Shown here in pieces: positions 1-9,127 of a stretch of 64,000 nucleotides of DNA. Origin of the DNA: Myxacorys chilensis ATA2-1-KO14 (GTDB lineage: Bacteria > Cyanobacteriota > Cyanobacteriia > Leptolyngbyales > Leptolyngbyaceae); contig JAHHHP010000009.1 of the NCBI GenBank assembly GCA_019359275.1, positions 38,334-102,333 of the forward strand. Reading direction: 5' to 3'. Positions within the stretch are counted from its first letter, which is position 1. Every line of letters starts with the position of its first letter. The translations under genes and the position numbers were made by a program. A model generated the notes under the pieces. That model searched no databases. It saw nothing but the letters and a program-made list of their open reading frames with translations, and was not told where the DNA came from.

Positions 1-87
1 AGGAGCATTGCAGCGTAGTTTATCCCCATCGGCAGAAACCTGAATATCCAGACTTCGCAGATAAGCTAAAAATTCGACTGTTTTCAA
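1..87 (-). CDS. NRPS, N-terminal docking (TubC_N-like) segment, partial
   Basis: Only the first 29 codons are in the window; the gene continues past base 1. Reading from a TTG at 85-87, the peptide begins MKTVEFLAYLRSLDIQV and continues with SADGDKLRCNAP. This is the pattern of the TubC-type docking domain at the N-terminus of many cyanobacterial NRPS and hybrid subunits (L-x-x-L-R-S-L-[ND]-[IV]-x-[VL] then DGD-[KR]-L). The start overlaps the stop of the upstream NRPS gene by 4 bases, and an AGGAGG-like ribosome site lies about 10 bases before it, so the two subunits are translationally coupled. The docking helix would receive the peptidyl chain from the C-terminus of the upstream module. The domains that follow are outside the window, so the substrate is unknown. 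Confidence 0.75.
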   Translation of the reverse strand, partial: MKTVEFLAYLRSLDIQVSADGDKLRCNAP

Positions 88-3000
88 AACTCGACCTCCT
101 CACGGGAATCCTTTGCTTCTAGTTCGTCGCGCTTGATCTCAGTAGGATGCACGGCGGTCGCCCAACGAACGGTCTCAATATACTCTGCGACCTCCGCGAC
201 TGTTGGCGACTCAAACAGCAGTTGTAGAGGAACGTCCACCTGCAAGCTGTCTCGGATGCGAGACGTAAGCTGCGTGGCAAGTAAGGAATGTCCGCCTGAG
301 GTAAAGAAGTTGTCATAGAGACTAACGGGTCGCCCTAATACCTCTGTCCAAAGCTGCACCAGTGACGTTTCGATCGGCGTTCGCGGCGCAATCGGTTCTA
401 CCTCAGGATAAGCTACGTCTAATGCTGCCAAAGCTTGACGATCAACTTTGCCGTTTTGCGTCAGTGGCAGGGCATCCACTTCCACAAACCTCCACGGAAT
501 CATGTATTCCGGCAGTTTTGCTTTTAGAAATTGGCGTAGCCTCCCCTTTTGCACCCCTGCTGAATCTAAGACGACATACGCTACTAATCGCCTATCTGTG
601 GGCGTAATTTCTTGAACCAAAACAATGGTTTCCCGGACAGTTGAATGCTCCATTAGGGCACGCTCAATGTCTCCTAGCTCAATCCGAAAGCCGCGAATCT
701 TCACTTGATCATCGCCGCGACCTAAAAACTCTAAGCGTCCGTCGGCTCGATAGCGTACCCAATCTCCTGTTTTGTAAAGCCGCGAACTCCCACAAAACGG
801 ATTGGCAATAAAGGATTCCGTTGAACCGCTCAAATAGCCCCGTGCTACGCCCTCTCCGCCAACGTACAGTTCACCCCTTGCCCCAATTGGGACAGGCTGT
901 AGATGGGTGTCTAACACGTACAGTTGCGTGTTGGCGATCGCGCGGCCAATCGTTGGTGCTTCTCCCGCAGAAACCACGCCCGATGTTGTCACGACCGTAT
1001 TCTCAGTCGGACCGTAGTTGTTCACAACGGTAAACGGTAATGAAGCGGGGGGCAGTTGACGGAGCTGATCGCCGCCAATCAGGAGCGATCGCAACGACGT
1101 ACCCGACCAATCCAGTGACCATAGTGACTCGGCAAGCGGCGTCGGTAGAAAGCCGATCGTAATGCGTTGAGCAATGAACCAATCTCGTAATTTTTCTGGA
1201 GATAGCCGAGTCACTTCGTCGGGGAAGTGGAGACTGGCTCCGGCGGTGAGGTAAGGAAAAATTTCCCATGCACAGGCATCAAACGCAGGAGCCGCAATTT
1301 GGGTGGCACAATCGTTCTGTGAAACTTGAAACGCTTGCCGATGCCAACTCACTAGATTGAGCAATCCTCGATGCTCGATTTGAACGCCTTTTGGTTGACC
1401 TGTTGAGCCAGAGGTGTAAATGACGTAAGCCAGATCGTCTGCTGCAACTTGACTGACCGGATTGTCGGATCTGTGCTGTATTTTTCCTGAATCCTGCGAC
1501 GCAAAGTTCGCAACATCAATCACCTTTAATCGCTCATCTTTTAATCGCCTATCTAAGGCCAGCAAGCTGTCGCCCAGATGAGATCGCGTCAATACGATCG
1601 CGACCCCAGCATCGTGTAACATCGCCTTCAAACGTTCATCTGGAGAATGAGGATCAAGGGCAACGTAAGCTCCTCCAGCTTTGAGGATGGCTAACATGCC
1701 TATCACCCATTCGCAAGAGCGATCGCAGCATAGCCCCACCAATACATCCGGTTTCACGCCGAGCCGTTGCAACTCGTGCGCCAGGTGATTGGCTCGCGCA
1801 TTTAACGTGCGGTAGGTCAACTGCTGCGTCGAAAACTGGAGCGCAATGCAGTCAGGTGTTTTCTCAACCTGCGCCTCAAACTGCTGATGCACAAGGCATT
1901 TCTGTGAGTAGTCAACTTCAGTCTGATTCCAATCGATCAGTACTTGTTGCCGTTCTGTGGCTGACAATAATGGTAGTTCTGCGATCGCTTGATCAGGGTT
2001 CGCCACCATTCCGGCCAACAAAATCTCAAAGTGTTGTAGCAAACGCTCGATCGTCACTGCATCAAATAGATCGGTGCTGTACTCTAATGATCCCTTCAGC
2101 CCCTGTCCGGTGTTCTCGAACGACAGCGTTAAGTCAAACTTAGCAACCTGGCTTTCGACCTCCATATAGTCCAGCGTTAGCCCAGTCAGTTCTAGCGGTG
2201 GAGTCGGAGCCGATTGCAACGCAAACATCACCTGAATCAAGGGCGTGTGGCTCAAACTCCGCGTTGGCTGAAGCTCTTCGACCAAGCGCTCAAACGGCAG
2301 ATCTTGATGGCTGTAAGCATCTAGCGCAATCGATCGCACCTGATGCAATAGCGATCGCACCGTGGGCTGACCCGATAAATCTGCTCGCATCACCAATAGA
2401 TTGACAAAGAATCCGATCAATTCTTCGGTTTGGCTATGGTTACGATTGGCGATTGGCGTTCCGATTGCTAAATCGGTTTGTCCCGTATAGCGAAAGAGTA
2501 AGATTTGAAACGCTGTCAGCAATGTTACAAACAACGTCACTTCAGTTTGCCCACTCAGATGTTCTAACGCCTCGGTCAAGCTCGGAGACAGCTCTAAATA
2601 TTGCGTTGCTCCTCGATAACTCTGAACTGCCGGACGGGATCGATCGGTTGGTAGATCGATCGCAGGCAAACCCGCTAACTGCTGTCGCCAATAGTCTAGC
2701 TGCGTTTCCAGCACGTCACCCTGAAGCCACTGCTGCTGCCAATGGGCAAAATCTGCATATTGAATAGGTAGCTCTGGGAGCGGAGACGGGTTTCCATCAG
2801 CAAAAGCGGTATAGAGCATACCTAGTTCTCGCATCATCACACCCATTGACCAGCCATCTGAAACAATGTGATGGAGGGTGAGCAACAGAATGTGATCTGT
2901 GGAGTCAAAGCGCAGCAATTTAGCCCTAATTAGCGCTCCTTGGGTCAGATCAAACGGGTGTTGCGATTCCTCCAAAATTAGCGGCTTATAGTCTGGTGAA

Positions 3001-3326
3001 GATGAGTCTAGTGAGCTTTGTTGAACATCTACCACAGGCAAAGCAATCCTCTGCTGAGCCGCAATCACTTGAACGACCTGTCCATCCACCACCCGAAATG
3101 TCGATCGCAGCGTTTCATGGCGACGAACAATCTCATTTAGGGCTTGCTGCAAGGCACTCACATTCAGCAACCCTGTAAGCCGAATGGCGGCAGGCACGTT
3201 GTAAACGGCACTTTGCGGCGATAACTGATCAAAAAACCATAAGCGCTGCTGAGCAAAAGAGGTCGGAAAGAGATAGGCTTCGGTTGAGGAAGGATCAGTC
3301 GGGATTGCTTTTGGAGTCATTCCCAA
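84..3326 (-). CDS. Non-ribosomal peptide synthetase module (C-A-T), predicted leucine
   Basis: A 1080-residue one-module NRPS. The condensation domain fills about residues 17-460, with its active site HHIVSDG at 152-158. The adenylation domain follows with the core motif YTSGSTGQPKG near 640, FDACAWE (A4), NYGPTEN (A5) and NGKVDRQAL (A10). A thiolation domain near 1000-1070 carries the phosphopantetheine serine in GGHSLLATQL. Aligning the pocket by eye to GrsA gives D-A-W-F-L-G-N-V-V-K, which matches from memory a published leucine code. There is no epimerase, methyltransferase or thioesterase, so it is an internal elongation module. The condensation domain at the very start means it receives a chain from another subunit. 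The next subunit starts inside its stop codon. The peptide product cannot be told from this fragment. Confidence 0.93.
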   Translation of the reverse strand: MGMTPKAIPTDPSSTEAYLFPTSFAQQRLWFFDQLSPQSAVYNVPAAIRLTGLLNVSALQQALNEIVRRHETLRSTFRVVDGQVVQVIAAQQRIALPVVDVQQSSLDSSSPDYKPLILEESQHPFDLTQGALIRAKLLRFDSTDHILLLTLHHIVSDGWSMGVMMRELGMLYTAFADGNPSPLPELPIQYADFAHWQQQWLQGDVLETQLDYWRQQLAGLPAIDLPTDRSRPAVQSYRGATQYLELSPSLTEALEHLSGQTEVTLFVTLLTAFQILLFRYTGQTDLAIGTPIANRNHSQTEELIGFFVNLLVMRADLSGQPTVRSLLHQVRSIALDAYSHQDLPFERLVEELQPTRSLSHTPLIQVMFALQSAPTPPLELTGLTLDYMEVESQVAKFDLTLSFENTGQGLKGSLEYSTDLFDAVTIERLLQHFEILLAGMVANPDQAIAELPLLSATERQQVLIDWNQTEVDYSQKCLVHQQFEAQVEKTPDCIALQFSTQQLTYRTLNARANHLAHELQRLGVKPDVLVGLCCDRSCEWVIGMLAILKAGGAYVALDPHSPDERLKAMLHDAGVAIVLTRSHLGDSLLALDRRLKDERLKVIDVANFASQDSGKIQHRSDNPVSQVAADDLAYVIYTSGSTGQPKGVQIEHRGLLNLVSWHRQAFQVSQNDCATQIAAPAFDACAWEIFPYLTAGASLHFPDEVTRLSPEKLRDWFIAQRITIGFLPTPLAESLWSLDWSGTSLRSLLIGGDQLRQLPPASLPFTVVNNYGPTENTVVTTSGVVSAGEAPTIGRAIANTQLYVLDTHLQPVPIGARGELYVGGEGVARGYLSGSTESFIANPFCGSSRLYKTGDWVRYRADGRLEFLGRGDDQVKIRGFRIELGDIERALMEHSTVRETIVLVQEITPTDRRLVAYVVLDSAGVQKGRLRQFLKAKLPEYMIPWRFVEVDALPLTQNGKVDRQALAALDVAYPEVEPIAPRTPIETSLVQLWTEVLGRPVSLYDNFFTSGGHSLLATQLTSRIRDSLQVDVPLQLLFESPTVAEVAEYIETVRWATAVHPTEIKRDELEAKDSREEVEF

Positions 3327-3612
3327 TTTATAGAAGTGATTGCTCGCAAGCGAGACAGAATTTAACTTAATTTTAGATACTCAAGAGTGTTAAGACGGGT
3401 AAGCATTGATCTAGATGACGCGCTGATTTCTTTGCTTCTCTCTTTAGGTGGATCTCAAGATAGATCTCGCCTTTGAATACGCTTGCCCTTGCTGAAGTTA
3501 AACCGCGTTGAAATTAAACCGTGTTGACACGAAACAGAGCGTAAACCATCAATACAGAAGAAATAACGCCCACTTTGCGCTGTAGAGTGAAATTGGTTGC
3601 GGGCAAAGAACA

Positions 3613-5115
3613 ATGGCAGCATCTTCTGGTTACATTCTGGCACTCGATTTAGGAACAACAGGAAATCGCGCGTTTCTGTTCGATGCGGCGGGCAGTGTCA
3701 TCAGTCAGGCATATCAGGAATTAACTCAGCACTACCCGCATCCTGGATGGCTAGAACACGATCCGCTTGAAATTTGGCAAACTACTTGTACCGTGATCCA
3801 GTCGGCAGTTCAACACGTTGGGATACAAGCTTCAGACATTCACGCGATCGGGCTAACAGTTCAACGTGAAACCTGTTTGCTGTGGGATAAAACTACTGGG
3901 CAACCGCTTTACAACGCGATCGTATGGCAAGATCGCCGCACGGCCCCCCAGTGTCAGCAGTTGCAGGAGCAGGGCTACGCGGCAGAGATCTTAGACCGAA
4001 CGGGACTCGTGATGGATGCTTATTTCTCTGCCACGAAATTAGCTTGGCTGTTAGAACATGTCGTTACGGCTGATACGAACTTAGAGAATGTGCTTGCAGG
4101 CACGATTGACACCTGGATTTTGTGGAAGCTGACAGGGGGCAAGGTACATGCAACCGATGACAGCAATGCCAGCCGCACGATGTTGTTTAACCTCACGACC
4201 CGGCAGTGGGATGCTCAACTGCTTGACCTATTTGGCATTCCGGCACATCTGTTGCCTAATATTCAACCCAGTTTGGGATATTTTGGTACGACCGATTCTG
4301 ACGTAGTAGGGGCAGAAATTCCAATTACGGCAATTCTAGGGGATCAGCAAGCCTCTCTGTTTGGACAAGGGTGCGATCGCGCCGGTTTGGTGAAGTGTAC
4401 CTACGGAACGGGTAGTTTTTTGGTTGCTCATACCGGAACTCAGATCGTCCGTTCTGATCAACTGATTGCGACCATAGCTTGGACTCAAACTGATGCGACG
4501 GGACACGAGAGCGCGAGCTATGCCCTAGAAGGCAGTATGTTCACAACAGGAGCGTGCGTTCAGTGGTTACGCGATGGTCTTCAGATCATTCGCACAGCGG
4601 CTGAAACCGAAGCTTTAGCGCAACAAGTGCCCGATAACGGAGGAGTCTACTTTGTGCCTGCGTTTAGCGGCTTAGGCGCACCGCACTGGGACATGGGAGC
4701 GCGGGGGGCATTTTTGGGGCTGACCGGAGGGGTACAGCGACAACACATGGTGCGCTCTGTTTTAGAAGCGATCGCATTTCAGGTCAAAGAAGTGGTAGAA
4801 ACCATTCATCGCTCTGGTGCTGTACAGATCGAGCGACTGAAGGTGGATGGAGGTGCTTGTCAGAACAATTTTCTGATGCAGTTTCAGGCAGATGTTTTAG
4901 GCATTCCTGTCGAGCGACCCAAGATGCAAGATACAACGGTACAAGGAGCCGCCTTTGCCGCAGGATTGGCAAGCGGATTCTGGCAGAGCAGCCAAGAATT
5001 AATGGATCACCGTCAGCTCGATCGTGTGTTTGAACCGGGAGATAGCGATTATGCGATCGCGCATTTTAGGATGTGGCAGAATGCGGTCGAACGGGCGAAG
5101 CATTGGACGAGCTAA
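3613..5115 (+). CDS. glpK: Glycerol kinase
   Basis: A 500-residue FGGY-family carbohydrate kinase that phosphorylates glycerol with ATP to sn-glycerol 3-phosphate in the cytoplasm. The N-terminal phosphate-binding loop is ALDLGTTGNRAFLFD (E. coli GlpK has DQGTTSSR, so two loop residues differ). Other visible GlpK signatures are AIVWQDRRTA, the region around DTWILWKLTGG, YGTGSFLV, and the C-terminal FGGY segment around LKVDGGACQNNFLMQFQAD. Length is normal for the family. It stands alone and divergent from the NRPS gene; no glpD or glpF is nearby. Its 3' end overlaps the convergent RNA ligase-like gene by 50 bases. The ATG is weakly preceded by a ribosome site. Assignment to glycerol rather than another FGGY substrate rests on overall motif similarity. 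Confidence 0.92.
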   Translation: MAASSGYILALDLGTTGNRAFLFDAAGSVISQAYQELTQHYPHPGWLEHDPLEIWQTTCTVIQSAVQHVGIQASDIHAIGLTVQRETCLLWDKTTGQPLYNAIVWQDRRTAPQCQQLQEQGYAAEILDRTGLVMDAYFSATKLAWLLEHVVTADTNLENVLAGTIDTWILWKLTGGKVHATDDSNASRTMLFNLTTRQWDAQLLDLFGIPAHLLPNIQPSLGYFGTTDSDVVGAEIPITAILGDQQASLFGQGCDRAGLVKCTYGTGSFLVAHTGTQIVRSDQLIATIAWTQTDATGHESASYALEGSMFTTGACVQWLRDGLQIIRTAAETEALAQQVPDNGGVYFVPAFSGLGAPHWDMGARGAFLGLTGGVQRQHMVRSVLEAIAFQVKEVVETIHRSGAVQIERLKVDGGACQNNFLMQFQADVLGIPVERPKMQDTTVQGAAFAAGLASGFWQSSQELMDHRQLDRVFEPGDSDYAIAHFRMWQNAVERAKHWTS

Positions 5116-5641
5116 GGTCTGTGCCTTGAAACAGAAACTCCTCTACTAGTGCCCAAGGCCCGCCCTGGTACTGCCAGAGCAGCAGTCCTTCTCCGACTCC
5201 GTTGAGGGGTTCCCACTCCTCGGTGAGTTGCTCGTACAACTGCTTTGCCTCGTCCGACGCAACCTTGTTCTGGAGAGTGATGTGCGGTCGGTAGCCTTGG
5301 CGATCTTGAGCCGTGAGCCAGTCGCTCCATTGGGTTGCCAACCGTTGATGGATCCGCCCCAATTCAGGAGCCTGAACTTCTACCGCTACTCCTTTGCCTA
5401 AAAACCGGGGCTTCGGAAATTCGAGAGGCAGGGTTGGAGTTTGTGAACACAGCGTTTGCACCGTCTGCCGAATGCTCGATTCCTGCTCACCTGGTAGCGC
5501 ATGGAAGAGGCTGATGTGGGCAGGTATAAAATTTCTGGTGGGAGGAAAGTGCTGCTGACGCAACTCGTTGAACCGATCAAAGATGGATTGGTCTAATTTG
5601 AGGGTCAGAACGAGAGGCGGAGAAGAAGACATCATCGGCAA
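5066..5641 (-). CDS. 2'-5' RNA ligase / cyclic phosphodiesterase family protein
   Basis: A 191-residue member of the 2H phosphoesterase superfamily. The two H-x-[ST] motifs that make the active site are visible as AHISLFH (about residue 42) and RPHITLQ (about residue 123), with the expected spacing of about 80 residues. These small cytoplasmic enzymes act on 2',3'-cyclic phosphate RNA ends or related phosphodiesters; the natural substrate of the bacterial branch is not settled. The last roughly 15 codons overlap the 3' end of glpK on the other strand, and the tail there (rich in Ser/Pro) is probably non-essential. No operon partner is apparent. Confidence 0.85.
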   Translation of the reverse strand: MPMMSSSPPLVLTLKLDQSIFDRFNELRQQHFPPTRNFIPAHISLFHALPGEQESSIRQTVQTLCSQTPTLPLEFPKPRFLGKGVAVEVQAPELGRIHQRLATQWSDWLTAQDRQGYRPHITLQNKVASDEAKQLYEQLTEEWEPLNGVGEGLLLWQYQGGPWALVEEFLFQGTDLSSSNASPVRPHSATS

Positions 5642-5792
5642 AGGTGTTCCAAGGCTAACACCGCCTACTGTACCGGAGAGTTGAAGTCATGCCATCCCCT
5701 TCCCGAAGCAAGCAAGTGCGATCTTTGTGGACTTAACTTTGCTAAATTCCTCAGAGCTTCGCAGAGCGAATTGTAAAACCCGCTGATTCCCC

Positions 5793-6377
5793 TTACCCGC
5801 TAATACCACGGCGAAATTCTGCTACGGCTGCTCCTTCATCTGTTTCAGCCATTAGCACACATCGATTGAGCAAAGCAATATTTAACTCCTCTAAGCCTGG
5901 CAATTCGCTGCGATCGATCCGCTCATACCGATTTTCCCGAAGATGGTAGAGGCTGAATACACCATCCTCCCAAAACCAAACCTCAGGGACTTCTAGCTCT
6001 TTGTATCGAGCTAATTTGCCCTCACCACCGCTACTAAAGACAACTTCAATTGACAAGTCAGGAATCGGTTTAGAGTCACCAATGCAATAAGATTCATCCG
6101 CTTGAACTGATGCCACGCCTGCTTTTTCCTGGGTCATGGATCGAGTGGGTTTGAAACGAATCCCTTTTACTAGCAGAAACGTCATGACTAGATAGCCAAT
6201 GAAGCTGGCAAACATTTCGTGATCACGTCCTGGCATTAGAATTTCAACTGTTCCATCGTAGTAAAACAACCGAACACCCGGAAATCCTTCAAAGCCTTTC
6301 TGGATTAGTTTAAACTGATCCCAGGTATGTCCACTGTGAATCATCCGTTGTTCAGCCGTACCAAGTACTTGAGTCAT
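5793..6377 (-). CDS. Uma2 family endonuclease (DUF820)
   Basis: A 194-residue protein of the Uma2/DUF820 family, a restriction-endonuclease-like PD-(D/E)xK fold that is greatly expanded in cyanobacteria. Family marks seen: a WDQF start, YYDGTVEILMPGRDHE, the acidic active-site strand KPIPDLSIEVVFSSGG, and KLARYKELEVPEVWFWEDG, where Lys/Glu and the W-x-W-E-D pattern are typical. The reading frame opens 48 bases further upstream (to 6425), but the ATG at 6377 has a GAGGAA ribosome site about 11 bases before it and gives the usual family start MTQVLG. The family is often mobile; its biological role is unclear. It stands alone between two unrelated genes. Confidence 0.88.
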   Translation of the reverse strand: MTQVLGTAEQRMIHSGHTWDQFKLIQKGFEGFPGVRLFYYDGTVEILMPGRDHEMFASFIGYLVMTFLLVKGIRFKPTRSMTQEKAGVASVQADESYCIGDSKPIPDLSIEVVFSSGGEGKLARYKELEVPEVWFWEDGVFSLYHLRENRYERIDRSELPGLEELNIALLNRCVLMAETDEGAAVAEFRRGISG

Positions 6378-6495
6378 TGTGGTTACTATTTCCTCTTTGC
6401 ACTTGCTGTTCAACTTTGTACCCACTAATCTTTGTAGCCACTGTTGATGCAGATACGATAATAATATCCATTTGCTTAACGCGGCAGAAAAAGAG

Positions 6496-7779
6496 TTATA
6501 GATTATCCAAAATTTGTCGAATCACCCGATAAATCGATTCGAGTTCATCCGTGGTAATGCAGTAAGGCGGCATCAGATAAATGGTGTTGCCCAATGGACG
6601 AATCAGAAATCCCGCGTCTAGAAATTTGGCTTTTAGAATGGGCGCGATCGCATTGAAATAGCCGTCTGTTCCGTCTGTTTTCACCTCCATTGCCGCGATC
6701 GTGCCGCAGGTGCGGAGGTGTTCAAGTTTCGGATGCCCTTGCAGATACTGCACCAAGTAGCGACGGTGATGCGTCTCCATGTCTTGAAAGCCTTGGGGAT
6801 GCTGTTCAAGGAGTTCTAACGAGGTTAATCCTGTCGCGCAGGCAAGCGGGTTGCCCGTGTAAGTGTGACCGTGATACAGCGCTTTCGTCGCGTCGTTGCT
6901 GTAGAACGCCTCATAAATCGCGTCAGTTGCCAGCGTTACCGACAGGGGTAAACAGCCGCCTGACAGCCCTTTAGAAAGACATAAAATATCGGGCGCTGTC
7001 GCAGACTTCAAACAGGCAAACAGCGAACCTGTACGACCAAACCCCGTCATTACTTCGTCATAAATTAGCAGAACGCCAAATTGACGGGCAAGCTGGGCAA
7101 GAGCTTGCAGAAATTGGGGGCGGCACATCCGCATTCCGGCGGCTCCCTGGATTAGCGGCTCAATCACGATTCCGGCATGATGCCCTTGTTTCAAAAGAAA
7201 TTCGATTTTATCCAGCGTTTCGGATTCTTTAGCTTCAACCTGCTCGTCTCCATCAAACGTCGCTGGAAACGGAACCATATCGGTTTCAAACAGTAGAGAC
7301 TGGAACGCCTGCCACCAGGGAGAACTTTTGCCGACTGACATCGCCCCGATCGTCTCGCCATGATAGCCGCCCTCAAAGCTAATAAAGCGCGATCGCGGCT
7401 CTCCCCCATTGTGCCAATACTGACATGCCATTTTCAGCGCCACTTCAACCGCCGTTGAACCATTGTCAGAAAAAAAGACGCGAGTTAGAGAAGCCGGAAC
7501 ATGGGTTAATAATTTGCGGGCTAACTGCTCGGCGGGTTCATGCGTAAATCCAGCAAAAATCACCTGTTCTAACTGCTGTGCTTGCCGATACAAGGTTTCA
7601 GCGATCGCAGGGTGAGCGTGTCCATGAATTGTCACCCACCAGCTAGAAATGCAGTCCATGATGCGCCGCCCATCATCCAATTCCAGCCAAATGCCTTCGC
7701 CCTTGATGACATTGAGCGGAGGCGCGGCAGTTTTCATCTGAGTGTAGGGTCGCCAGATCGGGGAATCAGAGTTGAGCAT
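6496..7779 (-). CDS. bioA: Adenosylmethionine-8-amino-7-oxononanoate aminotransferase
   Basis: A 427-residue class-III PLP aminotransferase that converts 8-amino-7-oxononanoate to 7,8-diaminononanoate in biotin synthesis, with S-adenosylmethionine as the usual amino donor. Visible marks: IWRPYTQMKTAAPP at the N-terminus (typical of BioA), SWWVTIHGHAHP, IYDEVMTGFGRTG (the Asp that contacts the PLP ring nitrogen) and LSKGLSGGCLPLS with the PLP lysine. The frame extends upstream to 7827, inside birA, but the ATG at 7779 lies four bases after the birA stop and starts directly at the family N-terminus, so it is preferred. It forms a tight two-gene unit with birA. No other bio genes are in the window. 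Confidence 0.93.
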   Translation of the reverse strand: MLNSDSPIWRPYTQMKTAAPPLNVIKGEGIWLELDDGRRIMDCISSWWVTIHGHAHPAIAETLYRQAQQLEQVIFAGFTHEPAEQLARKLLTHVPASLTRVFFSDNGSTAVEVALKMACQYWHNGGEPRSRFISFEGGYHGETIGAMSVGKSSPWWQAFQSLLFETDMVPFPATFDGDEQVEAKESETLDKIEFLLKQGHHAGIVIEPLIQGAAGMRMCRPQFLQALAQLARQFGVLLIYDEVMTGFGRTGSLFACLKSATAPDILCLSKGLSGGCLPLSVTLATDAIYEAFYSNDATKALYHGHTYTGNPLACATGLTSLELLEQHPQGFQDMETHHRRYLVQYLQGHPKLEHLRTCGTIAAMEVKTDGTDGYFNAIAPILKAKFLDAGFLIRPLGNTIYLMPPYCITTDELESIYRVIRQILDNL

Positions 7780-7783
7780 GAAT

Positions 7784-8650
7784 TCACCAGAGAATGTGTC
7801 CTGAGACGAATGATCGTACCTTGCCATCGGCGCATTTCAAGAGAAGATGTCCGCGATCGCTAATGCCGCCTGCCTCGCCTGAAATCTGTTTATTGCCCAA
7901 ATCCACCGTGATGAAGTGCCCAAGCAAAGCATCCCGTTGGCGGAGTGCGGGTAATAGTGCTGTAAGTCCAGGGCAGTCATCCGCGTCGCGTTTCTCTAAT
8001 CGCATCAATTCTGAGGCTTGCAGTAAGTAATGCCGCAACCGCTCCAGCAACAGGAACTCGTCGGGCACGATCGGCGAGATTTGATGTAAGCTGACGGCCC
8101 GCCCGATTAGCGCTTCGCGCACCTCCGAAGCAACTGCGCTGGTATCCAATCCAGCTTGCTCAAACTCGACACAGCGATTGAGTCCCACCCCGACTACGGC
8201 TCGTCCCATTCCCCGACTCGCGGTTCCGTCGGAGTTGTACTCGGAGTTGCACAACGGGCTAATCGCTTCACACAAAATTCCTGCCAGCTTTCGCCCGTCA
8301 AATAAAACATCGTTTGACCACTTTAAGCGCAGCCGATCTTTCAAATCGGGTAGCAAATCTTCGATCGCATAGATCACCGCCAGTCCTGCTGCCAAGCTTA
8401 ATTGGGGTAAATGCACAGTAGGAATTCGATCGAGGACAATGCTGGCCGTCAACACGCCAGGAGGGGAATGCCAGATTCGCCCGTGCTGTCCCCGTCCAGC
8501 AGTTTGCTGAGGCGTAAATACCACATCCCCATGCTGCAACCGGATTTGGGTTGTCTCATTTGGGTGGCGTGAAGCATTCATTGCCCAAGTATTGGTGCTA
8601 GGGCAAGACTCTAGCCAGTGCAACCAGTTAGCGACATCGGAAAGCGGCAT
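7784..8650 (-). CDS. birA: Biotin--[acetyl-CoA-carboxylase] ligase
   Basis: A 288-residue biotin protein ligase, which makes biotinyl-5'-AMP and attaches biotin to the lysine of carrier domains. The biotin/ATP loop GRGQHGRIWHS and the catalytic segment LKWSNDVLFDGRKLAGILCE are clear. There is no N-terminal winged helix, so this is a group I ligase without repressor function. A C-terminal domain of the expected size ends in GHILW. It is the first gene of a birA-bioA pair. It is divergent from the guanidine operon, whose carboxylase carries a biotinyl lysine and would be one of its substrates, beside acetyl-CoA carboxylase. Functional coupling is inference from position. Confidence 0.92.
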   Translation of the reverse strand: MPLSDVANWLHWLESCPSTNTWAMNASRHPNETTQIRLQHGDVVFTPQQTAGRGQHGRIWHSPPGVLTASIVLDRIPTVHLPQLSLAAGLAVIYAIEDLLPDLKDRLRLKWSNDVLFDGRKLAGILCEAISPLCNSEYNSDGTASRGMGRAVVGVGLNRCVEFEQAGLDTSAVASEVREALIGRAVSLHQISPIVPDEFLLLERLRHYLLQASELMRLEKRDADDCPGLTALLPALRQRDALLGHFITVDLGNKQISGEAGGISDRGHLLLKCADGKVRSFVSGHILW

Positions 8651-8885
8651 GATGGAACCTAGAATGGCAATTTGTAGCTGTCGCTACAATCTTGTGGACT
8701 AGTTTACAGTTATCTACCTAAAGGATCAGTTGCCTTAGAGATTTAGCTGTGCTAAAAATCTAGCTATTGCCTAGGAAGCATGTCAGCAGAATTCTAACGT
8801 AGGGGTAGGGTATTTCAGCAAGTCTTTGAAGTTTGGCCTAGCCATCTTCTCCAGAGTTGCGCTAATCGCATCACATTTAATTTTT

Positions 8886-9012
8886 TGCTTCTAGGGTTCC
8901 GGTCTGGCTTACGAGCCAGATGCCTGGTCCGAGAGAAGCAGCCGCTTTTAGATCTGCAACTCCATTAGAGTTCAGAAGCGGTCACACGGCGGGACAAAAG
9001 CCCGGGAGAGCC
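8886..9012 (+). ncRNA. Guanidine-I riboswitch (ykkC class, subtype 1)
   Basis: The stretch matches the conserved core of the ykkC/guanidine-I aptamer in order: CTAGGGTTCCG, a variable hairpin (GTCTGGC...GCCAGA), CTGGTCCGAGAG, a long variable stem, then ACACGGCGGGACAAAAG and CCCGGGAGA. Known members bind guanidinium and switch on guanidine carboxylase or export genes. Here it lies about 115 bases before a complete guanidine-degradation operon, as expected. Its last stem overlaps a terminator-like hairpin (8999-9058), which suggests that ligand binding turns transcription on. I am confident of the class; the exact ends are approximate. Confidence 0.95.
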
Positions 9013-9058
9013 AAGCAACAGAGGGTTACTGTTGTCGGCTTCCTGGGCTTTGTTGTTT
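8999..9058 (+). terminator. Riboswitch expression platform (competing terminator hairpin)
   Basis: The arm at 8999-9021, starting AGCCCGGGAGAG and ending CAACAG, can pair with 9029-9049, which starts CTGTTG and ends CTGGGCT. A T-rich run follows (TTTGTTGTTT). The 5' arm contains the last conserved aptamer bases CCCGGGAGA, so aptamer folding and this hairpin exclude each other. That is the normal layout of an ON switch acting on transcription. The pairing was drawn by eye and has a few mismatches. Confidence 0.7.
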
Positions 9059-9127
9059 GGATCGTTGTTTGAATCTTGAATCGTTGTTTGGATCATTGTG
9101 TTTGAATCATCGTAACTGGAGGACTTT

